Below, one piece after another: positions 1 to 10,517 of a stretch of 64,000 bases of DNA. Below the pieces are notes generated by a model. The model was not told the origin of the DNA, made no database searches, and was given only the letters and a program-made list of their open reading frames with translations. The translations under genes were made by a program, and so were the position numbers. The stretch is from NCBI GenBank assembly GCA_003550325.1, contig QKWP01000140.1, positions 409,413 through 473,412 on the forward strand, written 5' to 3'. Source of the DNA: Gigaspora rosea (Eukaryota > Glomeromycota > Glomeromycetes > Diversisporales > Gigasporaceae). Positions within the stretch are counted from its first letter, which is position 1. Each line of letters begins with the position of its first letter.

Positions 1-1149
1 GTCCCTGTCCCACACAGATATTACCTACACTTCAGTAACTTACATACTCACTGAGGCAAGCAACTTGCAGTCAGGGGATACCCTGCAACTGCTACCATTA
101 TCTACTTCTGCCCTTATAAGGTTTGCTCCAACCCTAGTACCCACTATCACTTTTCTACTGGTCCTTCACCATTTTTCCAGACTTCCAATCTAGTTGGCCC
201 GGAAGAGTTGATCTTCTCAGCATTAGGTGCCATTATGGTTTTTCTCCCCCTGGTCCCCAATTCCTCAACATGGGTCCTTTTCCTCCGGTGCAACTCCGGC
301 GGCCAGGTTGGTAAACCTTGTCCCAAAGGTCAATGTTCGGTTCTCCGGTTTCGGTCCAATATTCTAGCTTTGGTAGCACCATCAAAGATCAAAGCTACCT
401 CCTTACACAGGACTTGCCAAATGGGGTTCTGTTTCTTCGGTTCCTGTGTTACAAAACACAACTTTGCCCGAAAGCTCCCATTCAAGATGGTAACCAAGGA
501 CTACAGGTGATGTACCCAACCGATCGACAAGAAACAGTTACTGGAACACAGGTCTATTTTTTCCAAAGCGTTGCTAGTAGGATTTGAACTCAAGACCTGC
601 CACTTGCCCTATGAGAAATTACAGCACGGAATAATACTGAAATACACAGAAAAGTTTGAATACGTGACTACACAAACCTGCACGTAAATATACACGGGAC
701 AATGCACGGGAAAGCAAGTTCATGGCACGTAAAAGTGCGCAGATTCTGTGCAATGCTGCACGTACTTACGTACAATTTTATGTGTTTTCTCATGCATTTT
801 CTCGTGCATATTTACGTGCAGATAACATATAATAGCATATGTCCATACATATATACATAATAACATATATCGTATATGCATTATTTTATTAACTAAATTT
901 TATTATTTTATTAACTAAATTTTATAAGTTTTATTAACTAAATTTTGTATTTTATTAAATAACTTAATTTATTTAATTATTTTATTAATTAAATTTTATA
1001 ATACAAATAGTTTAATTTAATAATTTACATGCGAATAAGAAAATACTTCTAATTACTAAAACTACTGACTTTAAAAATAACCCAGCAACTAATAATATCG
1101 TAAAAAAAAAACAAAGTAATAGTACCAAAATGAAAGGTTTAAAAAAAAA

Positions 1150-1663
1150 NNNNNNNNNNNNNNNNNNNNNNNNNNNNNNNNNNNNNNNNNNNNNNNNNNN
1201 NNNNNNNNNNNNNNNNNNNNNNNNNNNNNNNNNNNNNNNNNNNNNNNNNNNNNNNNNNNNNNNNNNNNNNNNNNNNNNNNNNNNNNNNNNNNNNNNNNNN
1301 NNNNNNNNNNNNNNNNNNNNNNNNNNNNNNNNNNNNNNNNNNNNNNNNNNNNNNNNNNNNNNNNNNNNNNNNNNNNNNNNNNNNNNNNNNNNNNNNNNNN
1401 NNNNNNNNNNNNNNNNNNNNNNNNNNNNNNNNNNNNNNNNNNNNNNNNNNNNNNNNNNNNNNNNNNNNNNNNNNNNNNNNNNNNNNNNNNNNNNNNNNNN
1501 NNNNNNNNNNNNNNNNNNNNNNNNNNNNNNNNNNNNNNNNNNNNNNNNNNNNNNNNNNNNNNNNNNNNNNNNNNNNNNNNNNNNNNNNNNNNNNNNNNNN
1601 NNNNNNNNNNNNNNNNNNNNNNNNNNNNNNNNNNNNNNNNNNNNNNNNNNNNNNNNNNNNNNN
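1150..1663. other. Assembly gap (514 N)
   Basis: A run of undetermined bases inside the transposon at 607-2273, entered from an A-rich tract and left in a minisatellite, so it probably marks a collapsed repeat. Open frames crossing it are artefacts. Confidence 0.98.
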
Positions 1664-2090
1664 CTTAACAATTGTGACAATTGTGATATCATGCACAAAA
1701 ATTATGATCATTAAGAATCTTAACGATTGTGACGATCACGATATTAATGCACTGAAATTATGATCGTTAAGGAGTCTTAAAGATTATGATAATCATATAT
1801 TTTGTACAGAAATGATCGTTAAGAACCTTAACGATTGTGATGATCGTTACGTCAGTGAACTGAAACTTTCGTTAAGAATCTTAACGATTGTGCATGTCAA
1901 AGCACAAAAATTATGATTATGATCGTTAAGAATCTTAACAATTATGCATGTCAGTGCACGAAAATTATGATTGTTAAGAATCTTAATAATTGTGCACGTT
2001 AGTGCACGAAATTTATGATCGTTAAGAATCTTAATGATTGTCACGTTAGTGCATGGAAATTATGTGATCATTAAGATTAATACATGTTAA
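1664..2090. repeat. Minisatellite, about 7 units of roughly 50 bp
   Basis: The near-palindromic core GTTAAGAATCTTAACG recurs about every 46-57 bp, followed by a GTGCATGTCAGTGCACG-like segment and AAATTATGATC. Units are imperfect. The array starts at the edge of the gap, so its true length is unknown. Confidence 0.8.
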
Positions 2091-2312
2091 TAAATGGTTA
2101 TAATATGATGCACAATAGTGCATAGATTCAATATTTTGTGTGATAACATGTATTAAATTTTTTGGATGATCAGTTTCCGTGCAGTTTCCGTGCAGTGATT
2201 ACGAAACCTGTGCTTACCCGCATAAAAATTTCGTATTTTTATATGCATTCCCATGTATTGAGTTTTCATAGGGTTGGGGTAACAACTTACCAACTTCCCT
2301 AAATCGCCACAC

Positions 2313-3119
2313 ACTTGACTTTAATAATTATAAATTTGGCTAAAAATATATAATTGTATATTTTTTTAAATGCTAAACACTTTCTGGTTATAAGTAATTT
2401 TACTTATTTAAGTAGTAAATCATTTTTAAAGGAATAAAAATGATAAATCTTATAATTAACAAAATCAAAAATTTATATATTTTTTTATAGTATAGAAACT
2501 TGCTTGCTTACATATAAAAGTATTTTTTTATTAACTCTTTTATGTTGCTTAATTAAAAGTTGTAGAGCTAATTTTTGTAATTCTAATAATAGTAACATCA
2601 CTAAAATCAGCTTGATAGATTATAAGATATAAGTATTTTCAATTGGTTACTATAGAGTTTTTTTAAAAATTAAAGCACATGAGATTTTATTTACTATATA
2701 AGGTAACTAGTCACATGCCCATTAGTTTTTACTATAAAATTTATACCCTTTAACTGCAAATCATAGCTTAATTGTTCAAAATTGTTATCTACAATATTGG
2801 GTAATACTATAGTACAAGTTATCAAAATCTAAATAATATTTGAGTGAAACAAGAACTGCTATAGCAAGTTTTTATTAAGAATAAGCTATCCTATGCTTTA
2901 GAGTTTAGAATAGAGTTCTAAAAGTATAGAGAAATTAATCTAGAAGTTGTAACTATTTATATATACTACTAATACTCTAGTAATATTAGTAAAATTGTTT
3001 AATAGTACAAAAGATTAAAAAATTTAAATAGACAATTTTTTAGTAGATTGTAGATATAGTTTCTAGTATAGACCTTTAGACAGATACTTAAATAGTAACA
3101 AAAGTTGTTGCGCATATTG
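2313..3119. repeat. AT-rich DNA with a dispersed repeat (2497-2775)
   Basis: No gene seen. Positions 2497-2775 match 55570-55850 in the same orientation, starting at the shared GCTTGCTTACATATAAAAG. The later copy lies inside a hAT element with clear ends, so this one is probably a decayed relative. Confidence 0.6.
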
Positions 3120-3132
3120 CTAGTTATACTTT

Positions 3133-4150
3133 TTTTTTTTAGTATCAAAGTGCCCACTTTGGGGATTGGCTTTTATTCAAGATATATTAGACCTTGGCAC
3201 CTGATAAAAGTACAACTAGCCACATCTGCAACTTTTGGTTGCCTATTTAAGTAGCCACCCAAAGTTCTACCCTAGCTGCTATACCTGTAACCCACATACT
3301 GGCATTATTTATTTAAACTCTCTGATCTTTTGCCTCCTGCCAGTCCATCTTGTATCACCAGAACACTGTTCTGAATACTAACCACACCCTTAGAACTACT
3401 TTATCCTCAGTGGGAAACTTGGTAGAGCATTTTCCTGTCCTACACAGATATCACCTACACTTCGGTAATGTACGCATTCACTGAGGTGAACAACATGCAG
3501 TCAGGGGTTACCTGCACCTGCTATCATTACCTACTTCTGCCCTTGTAAAGTTTATGTGACCCCAGTACTGCCCCGTTCCTCTTCCAGTTTTTTTTCTCTG
3601 GAAATTTCTTTCCCCCAGTTGCTTAGTTACTTCCAATCCGAAGAGCCGGAAGGGTTGGTCTGCTCTGCGAAACCAGTGACTCCCATTCCCTGGTACATGA
3701 TTTCACAACACATGTCCTTTTTCTCTGGTGCAACTCCAGCAGTTTGGTTAGTAGGGTTCGCCATAAACCCTTATTGTCGTAAGTCCGCTTCTGGTTAGTT
3801 TGAACCAGTCAGTCCCCATCCGATTCCTGTTTGGGTACCATCGAAAGTTAGCTACTTCTTTATTAGGGTCTTGCCAAGTATGGTTTCCTTTTGTCCTATG
3901 GTTCTGTGTATAACACAGCACCTGTGCTTTTCAGGATCTATGCGTCCAGTTTTGTGCGTAATACAGTGCCAGAGCTCCCAATATGAGTTGGTATAACCCA
4001 GAAAACAGATTTGTACATCCGAGCTCAGAGTCCAGATTACCGTAATGCAGATAAATTTTTCAAAATCGTCTCTAGTAGGATTTGAACTCTGTACCTTTGT
4101 TATAACTACTTGGGGGTGACAACAATCCAACTACACTATATTGCACACCC
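3133..4150 (-). mobile_element. Long SINE copy B
   Basis: Full-length minus-strand copy: the poly(A) tail reads as T-run 3131-3140 on the plus strand and the tRNA-like head lies near 4060-4150. The flanks carry CTAGTTATACTTT (3120-3132 and 4153-4165), a target-site duplication as expected of LINE-driven retroposition. The 3' end resembles that of copy C (about 5848-5900) but not that of the 56 kb copy. The 80- and 92-residue open frames inside are chance frames. Confidence 0.8.
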
Positions 4151-4165
4151 AGCTAGTTATACTTT

Positions 4166-4355
4166 TTTTTTTAATGTTAAGGTGAGGTTATGCCTCTGGA
4201 CTTTATTGAGTGTATATTAATTGTTACAATATATTGCTTATAATTATTATACTATCTACTAAGTACCAAGACTTGGACTATTTTATCTATAACCTAAACC
4301 TACCAGAGCTTACTATATTCCCATTTATATAGCTAGCCTGGTTTTTGGACGTTCC
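4166..4355 (-). mobile_element. Short retroposed element sharing the SINE tail
   Basis: About 190 bp between two perfect copies of AGCTAGTTATACTTT (4151-4165 and 4356-4370). It starts in a T-run, so it is minus-oriented with a poly(A) tail. Its 3' end (AATAAAGT motif, then ACCTTAACATT and A's) matches the tail of the SINE at 56070-57086, but the rest does not. Either a short SINE or a 5'-truncated copy. Confidence 0.6.
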
Positions 4356-4370
4356 AGCTAGTTATACTTT

Positions 4371-5500
4371 AATTTATAAAAACTTCTAAAATTAATTAAT
4401 ATAATTCTAGTTTCTAAAATAGTTATTTTGAAACCAAAAAAAGTTTTTATTTTTAAAAATATTATACTCTATAAAAAGTAAAGTACACTTTTTATCTATT
4501 ATCTTATTTTAATATTTTTTTTATATTAAAGATAAAACTTGCTTTATCTTAATAAAAACTTTTTACAATGCTAAAAGAAATTTTATTTTTTTAAATCTAA
4601 TACTAAAAATAATAATTTAGATATATATCTAAGTAAATCTAAATACTTATCTGCAACTAAAACTATCAGAGTAGTCAACTCTTACCTAGATTATTTCAAT
4701 ATTTTAAAATATAATTTAAACTTAATGTTTTAAAAGAGCATTAGTTTATAGAAATCTATTATTATAGCAACCCAGTAATGACTAATCAAATTTGATAATA
4801 TGAATCATGGAATTGATTTTGATTTCATAATTCATGTGATCAAATTTGATTAATTAATTATATAAACCAAAAATTCTGTTAAACTATTTATAAAAATATT
4901 ACATATTTATTATATAATATTTTAACAATATCCTTATACAACAATTATTATTATATTAATAATAATTAAAAAAAGATTTTGCAAGGAAATCAAATTATCT
5001 TGCTAACATATTGCAGCTATACAAGAAAAATCTACTTATCTTCTATGTAGAATTTTCTATACAAGTACAAACAATAGTTCAACTATCCAATAACTTGCTA
5101 TAAACTTCTTGCTATAACACTTTTACAACTCCAATAGTAATTTTTATTCCTTAAACCATAAATTTTAGCAGGCAAATTTGTCTGCTAAGATTTTAAATCT
5201 TTAGTATTTAATCTAATTTTGTCAAAATTTTCATATATTTAAAAACAATTTATACAATAATATAGGTAATATAGTGGTAATATGGTCACTTCTGATATAC
5301 TATATATTAATATAATAAATTAAAAATTTTATAATTAATATTTTAAGTCAATTAATACAGTTTAAAACTAAGGGTTTGGGAATATATATATTATAATTTT
5401 GAATAATAAAAACAAATTTATTATATTTTTATTAAAAATTTTTTTTTAAATGTTAAAGGTGAGACCTTGCTTTTTATTAAAAATTTTTTAATATTAATTA
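4371..5500. other. AT-rich intergenic DNA with one hairpin
   Basis: No coding signal seen. Around 4782-4852 an inverted pair based on TAATCAAATTTGAT encloses a second inverted pair. A T-run at about 5440 is followed by a segment like the SINE tail (to about 5482), possibly a truncated retroposed copy. Confidence 0.4.
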
Positions 5501-5937
5501 ACAATTTTATATAAAATAATTATATAAATCTTTAAAAATTCATAACTTTTGATCCACTAATCCAATTTTAATGATTTAACTACCAAAATGATTCTCATAA
5601 AGAGTACATTATAATGAATTCAAAATTATCAAAATCTGATTAGTAATTAACAAAATTTTATATTATATTATTAATATAATATAAACATAATATAAACCTT
5701 ACTGATTACTGATCACATATTCAGATTTTTATAATTTTGGATTCATTGGAATTCTCTTATTGAGAGGATTATTTTGGTAGTTAAATCATCAAAATTGGAT
5801 CAGTAGATCAAAATTTATGAATTTTTAAAGATTTATATAATAATTTTTTTTTTTAAAGTGCCCATTTTGGGACTTAGGAATTTTATTCAAGATATTAGGG
5901 CCGTCAGTATCCTCTAGGGGAGTACCGGCATTTGTTA

Positions 5938-7290
5938 CAGTGCCCGAAAGTGGATCACCGGAAATTTTATAGGTAAGATATAATACGATAATCTTTTTTT
6001 GTCAATTTTTTTTTATATACATATTCGTTGCACATAATTTGTTTTTTTTTTGGAAAGTACAACTATTTTTTTTTTTATGAGAAAAAAAACCCCCCGCAAA
6101 GAGCTCAGTCAAGATCAACGAAGCCGTATTATCGGTGCTTACCTGTGTGGTTTTAAGCCACTTCATATTGCCCAAGCTCTCAGTTTCCCGAAGTCAACGG
6201 TGTATGACACTGTTAAACGGTATGAAGAAACAGGTTCCGAACACCCAAACAAATGCCCTGGCCCCCACGAAGTTCTTTCTAAGCATGATAAACGCGCTTT
6301 AGTCCGTATTGCAAATATGAATCATGGGGCACCGCTGGCCGTCATCACTAATGAGCTAAATCTTCAACTCGGAACAACACTTACTGACAGAACCACCCAA
6401 AAGTATCTCCATGACTTAGGTTGAAAAAACTGTATAGCCTGTAAAAAACCTTTTTTGAACGAAAGAAAAGCATGGGTACGAAAAAAGTGGTGTCGTGAGC
6501 ATTTAAAATGGGCCAACGAATGGCAAATGGTCATTTTTTCTGACGAGTCAAGATTTTGTCTTCACAAATCGGACGGTCGTGCAAGAACTTGGTGTCGAGT
6601 TAATGAAAAATATCACAAAGAATGTGTAAATCCAACTGTGAAGTTTGGTGGTGGCTCCGTAATGTTTTGGGGATGTTTTTCTTGGTAGGGCGTTGGACCG
6701 TTGGTTGAAGTAAAAGGTAATATGAATTCGGATAGTTATATTAATGTACACGTGAACCATTTTATTCCTTGGGCAAATTCTTTGTTAGAAAAATATCCAA
6801 ATGAGATAGAATTAATATTCCAGCAAGATTTGGCTTCTGTCCATACGTCCGAATATTCAGAATGGTGGATGAAATCGCATGACTTTAACGTGTTAGATTG
6901 GGCGCCCTATAGTCCTGACCTAAATCCTATTGAAAATCTTGGGAACATCTTGATTCGGCGGTGCGTAACAAAAGACCAATGCCTGAAAAGCGAGAAGAAT
7001 TAGTTAAATATATAACAGAAGAATGGAATAAGATTTCAATTGAATATCTTCGTTCACTAATCTATAGTATGCAAGGTCGAACGATGGCGGTTTATAAAGC
7101 CAAGGGATAGCATTCGAAATATTAAAACTTGCGGGGGGGTTTTTTTTTAGAATATAATTCTAAAATGATAATTTTTATTTTATATAATTAATGTAATTAT
7201 ATTAATAAAATACAATAAATAAAGATCGCATATAAATTCGACCCCTATGTATTACATATAAAATTTCCGGTGATCCACTTCCGGGCACTG
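5938..7290 (+). mobile_element. Tc1/mariner DNA transposon (1353 bp)
   Basis: TIRs of about 37 bp begin CAGTGCCCGAAAGTGG at 5938, with the complement ending at 7290. The TA target duplication is at 5936-5937 and 7291-7292. The length is normal for a full Tc1 element. It holds one transposase frame, now inactive. It is inserted in SINE copy C. Confidence 0.93.
6077..7110 (+). pseudogene. Tc1-family DD34E transposase, inactivated
   Basis: The first ATG is at 6077. The N-terminal part has a helix-turn-helix (frame up to 6424) that would bind the TIRs. The catalytic core follows: IFSDESRF with the first Asp (about 6536-6559), FQQDLASVH with the second Asp (about 6820), and DWAPYSPDLNPIENL with the Glu. 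Asp and Glu are separated by 34 residues, hence DD34E. Three defects are visible: an in-frame TGA at 6422-6424, an in-frame TAG at 6686-6688, and a one-base loss near 6940. The shifted frame then reads to a stop at 7108-7110. The stops look like TGG-to-TGA and CAG-to-TAG changes, and the decay is light, so the insertion is fairly recent. Confidence 0.92.
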
Positions 7291-7294
7291 TACA

Positions 7295-7552
7295 TAGACG
7301 AGGATACATCTAGCCACACGTACACTTTTGGTGTCTAATTTAAGTGGTCCACCCAAGGGTTCCACACTAGCTGTCATAACTGCAACCCAACTACGGGAAT
7401 TGCCTATTTAAACTTTCTGGTCCTAGACGAGGATACATCTAGCCACACGTACACTTTTGGTGTCTAATTTAAGTGGTCCGCCCAAGGGTTCCATACTAGC
7501 TGCCATACTTGCAACCCAACTACGGGAATTGCCTATTTAAACCCTCTGATCC
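7295..7552. repeat. Tandem duplication of about 129 bp in SINE copy C
   Basis: Two adjacent copies (7295-7423 and 7424-7552) start TAGACGAGGATACATC and differ at only a few bases. The first begins three bases after the TA duplication of the Tc1 element. Confidence 0.85.
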
Positions 7553-8652
7553 ATGTTTCACCTGCCAACCCATCTTGTATCACCAGAACAGGCCCGTTAC
7601 ATAAGTCAGTCAGCAAGTTCCGGATGCTTTCCATTGCCTTAGAACCCAGCTGAGTATTCTCAGTTCTGTTATCCTCGACGGGAGACTTGGAGAGCGGTAC
7701 CTTCCCATATCAGGTATTCACCTACACTTCGGTACTTATCGCTATGGCCGAGGCCAACACTTGCGAGACAGGGTTACCTCTGTCCTCTTACCAATGCCTA
7801 CTTCTGCCCTTGTAAGGTTTGCTCCAACCCCGGTACCCACTATTACTTTCCTACCGGTCCTTCACCGGTTTTCCAGACTTCCAATCCAGTTGGCCCGGGA
7901 GAGTTGATCTACCCGGCATTAGGTGCCATCATGGTTTTTCCCCCCTGGTACCTACTTCTATAACATAGGTCCTTTTTCTCCAGTACTACTCAGGCGGCCA
8001 GGTTGGTGGACCCTCTCCTCTGAAGATCATATCGTCCAGTTCTCCAGCTCTGGTTTCTGATATTCTGGTTTTGGTAGCACCGTCAAAGATCTTTGCTACC
8101 TCCTTACTCAGGTCTTGCCAAATGGGTTTCTGTTTCCCTGGTTCCTTGGATTTGTTGTGTCACAAGGCATAACTTCGCCTGAAGGCTCCCATTCGAGATG
8201 GTAACCAAGGACTACAGGTAATATACCCAACCGATTGACAGAAAACAGTTACCGGAACACAAGTCTATTTTTCAAAGCGTCGTCAGTGGGATTTGAACCC
8301 TAGACCTGCCACTTGGGGGTGACAACTTACCAACTTCTCTAAGTCGCCACACCCATTTTATATAATAATTTTATATAATTAAAATAACAATTTTATATAA
8401 TCAATTGGCATTTAATTTACTATTATAACTTTTTTTGCTATATAATAATCTTATTTGAAATTTTACATATATTTTTCAAATAGTTACACCAAATTACTTG
8501 TGTAATGTACAAAATACTTAATTTTGATTGGTTAATCTTATAAATACTAAAAAACATTAATTTTTTATTAATTTTTTTAAAAAAAATTGAGCAATTTTAA
8601 ATTTTTTTAAAAATATTAAATCAAAAAATTATCAAATTTTTTTTTATAAATA

Positions 8653-8823
8653 CAAGTGAATCTTGATATAAGAAAGTTGCTGGGTCCAGTTAAAATCTTT
8701 CTTATATCAAGGTTTTCTTATATCAAAAGGTTTTTATTATAAAACTTTCTATTGGGACTCAACAAAATCTTTCTTATATCAAGAGTTTTTTATATAAAAC
8801 TTTCTTATATCGAGAGTCACTTG
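8653..8823. mobile_element. Small TIR element, TA target
   Basis: 171 bp with inverted ends based on CAAGTGAATCTTGATATAAG, flanked by TA at 8651-8652 and 8824-8825. The interior repeats the CTTTCTTATATC motif several times. Probably a Tc1/mariner or pogo-type MITE. Confidence 0.8.
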
Positions 8824-8928
8824 TATGTTCTACAAATATACTAATATTATATATATTTAAAAATTTAGATTATAAGATTTAATTTTAAGTATATCATTTC
8901 GTGTATCAAAAGTGATAAACTACCAATA

Positions 8929-9846
8929 GGTAGCAATCAAATCGCCAACAATCACTTCACAGATATCAACCTACACTAACTATCATTTTACCAAGCTTTT
9001 TTACCGACACAAAATTCGCTGATACTTAATTTACTGACAAGTTCCTTTTTACTGACAAGTTGATTTTACCAATACACACTTCACCGACAGTTACATTTAC
9101 CAACAAAATTAACTTACCACAAGCTCATTTTACCGAAAATAGAACATACCGACAAGCTTATTCTACTGACAATACAATTCGTTAACAATATGATTTGCTG
9201 ACAATACAAATGCTAACAATACAATACGTTGACATATGAGACCATAGCAATGTAATAAACTACTAAGAATAATTACATACTATGCAATGTATTAATAATG
9301 ACAATAAAAATTGCACATTTTATTAATGATGATAACAAGAACTTATTGTAACGGCTAATGCTGAAGTTATGACCTATTTTGATATAAAAATTTAAAATTT
9401 TCTTTGGATGTTTTTTTCATCTTTGTCTTATAGAGTTAGGGTAGGATTTGGGTATAGATTTCATATTTATAGAGTATATGTAGATTTTAGCAGGGCTTAT
9501 AGTTTCAAATTGAGACCCTATAACTTCAGCATCAACTATGATACTTAAGGCATCTGGCGAATTGTTTGTTAGTGAATTGTTTGTTGGTGAATTGTATTGT
9601 TGGTAGAATAATCTTGTCAATAAATTCTATTTTCGGTAAAATGAGCATATCGGTAAGTTGATTTTGTCAGTAAAATTAACTGCCAGTAAAGTGTATGTCA
9701 GTAAAATCAATATGTCAGTAAAAACATGCTTGTCAGCAAATTGAGTATCGGTGAGTTATTTGTTGGTAGAAAAAGCTTGTCGGTAAAATGGTTGTCGGTG
9801 TAGTGTTATGTCTGTAAAGTGATTGTTGGTGAAATAATACAAATCC
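8929..9846. mobile_element. Mutator-like foldback element built of short repeated units
   Basis: The flanks carry a perfect 10-bp duplication ACTACCAATA (8919-8928 and 9847-9856). The arms (about 8930-9235 and 9555-9846) are inverted copies of each other. Each consists of degenerate TTTACCGACAAG-type units about 18-25 bp apart; the right arm reads CTTGTCGGTAAA. The centre holds unrelated sequence and a second TIR element at 9344-9545. No transposase seen. Confidence 0.8.
9344..9545. mobile_element. MITE of the GCTGAWGCTGAAAT family
   Basis: Ends resemble CGGCTAATGCTGAAGTTATG and its inverse. The interior shares TTTTAGCAGGGCTTATAGTT with members at 14034-14275 and 29042-29260. It occupies the loop of the foldback at 8929-9846. 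Confidence 0.7.
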
Positions 9847-10216
9847 ACTACCAATATTTGAAAATAAAGATTATAAAATAGTAATATTTATTATTATTTT
9901 ATAAAAAAAAAGTAAAATTGTCTATATACTAAAAGTCTTATAAATTTAAAAAAATTTTAAAGTATAAATTTTGTCTTTACTCTTTGATAAACTTTTATAA
10001 TTTAATTTCTACTATCTATAATTTTAATACAAAATATAAAATAAGTTTTAATAAACAACTAAAGTTTTAAACTTTTATAAATAAAATATTAACTTTAATT
10101 AGTAGTAAACTCTCTTTATAGGAATTAGGAAAATATAAAAATTTGAAAATTTTTAAAAAATTTTTATAATAGAATTTAGAATTGGTTGACTTTAACATTA
10201 AATATTTGTAATAATA

Positions 10217-10498
10217 GGACCCTGGACATCTTTATATAGATTATAACTAGATTTTAGCCAATTATAATCTAATTTGCTAAAAACAACAAAACTATATTTA
10301 CTTAACTCTGATTCAATATTGAATGAACATTTTTTTGTTAGATGTGCCTTACTGAAAGCTTTATTTTAAAAAAAAGTTTATTCAAATTGGACTACTAGAT
10401 GCTAAAATAATTGCCTATAACAGTTTTTTGTTCTTAAATTTTGGGGGCTTTTGTTGAAATGCATAATGTATGACCTTTGTACTAAATGTCTGGATCCT
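10217..10498. mobile_element. Likely Mutator-like MITE, 9-bp duplication
   Basis: Imperfect TIRs (GGACCCTGGACAT against GGATCCAGACAT inverted) with GTAATAATA at 10208-10216 and 10499-10507. It abuts the next element; only the latter's own target duplication lies between them. Confidence 0.55.
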
Positions 10499-10517
10499 GT
10501 AATAATATTAAATTAAA

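Larger units (their letters stand above)
607..2273. mobile_element. Non-autonomous DNA transposon with 11-bp TIRs
   Basis: The ends are inverted repeats, CCCTATGAGAA at 607 and its complement with one mismatch ending at 2273. The flanks carry TTG at 604-606 and 2274-2276, a likely 3-bp target duplication that restores the SINE sequence when removed. Sub-terminal regions are rich in TGCAC/GTGCA motifs (660-830 and 2180-2215). The interior holds an assembly gap and a minisatellite. No transposase is visible. A 3-bp duplication would suit PIF/Harbinger or CACTA-type elements, but the family is not decided. Confidence 0.75.
1..2312 (-). mobile_element. Long SINE copy A, split by a TIR element and cut by the window edge
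   Basis: Positions 1-606 and 2274-2312 are one element read on the minus strand. Its tRNA-like head lies at 2274-2312 and the rest of the head and body at 1-606; the 3' end is outside the window. It matches the copies at 3133-4150, 5848-8356, 13119-13821, 56070-57086 and 58270-59568. The B-box-like motif GAGTTCAAATCCC of the family appears here in reverse complement near 581-593. The two parts are separated by the element at 607-2273. The open frames inside are antisense to the SINE and not genes. Confidence 0.8.
5848..8356 (-). mobile_element. Long SINE copy C, carrying a Tc1/mariner insertion
   Basis: The minus-strand SINE lies between two perfect copies of TTTATATAATAATTTT (5832-5847 and 8357-8372). 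The poly(A) tail is the T-run at 5841-5854; the tRNA-like head ends near 8354. The Tc1 element at 5938-7290 splits the 3' part. Next to the insertion, 7295-7423 is duplicated in tandem at 7424-7552. Confidence 0.85.
5505..8385. repeat. Foldback repeat interrupted by a SINE
   Basis: Left arm about 5505-5680, right arm about 5700-5847 continuing at 8373-8385 after the inserted SINE. The arms pair over about 150 bp, including the segments near 5560-5600 and 5775-5815. The right arm resumes after the SINE with the sequence expected from the left arm, so the foldback was there first. Confidence 0.65.

Noticed and set aside
208-587. Two overlapping plus-strand frames
   Set aside because: They lie antisense in a SINE copy; other copies do not keep the frames.
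1012-1714. Long open frames around 1.0-1.7 kb
   Set aside because: They consist almost wholly of undetermined bases.
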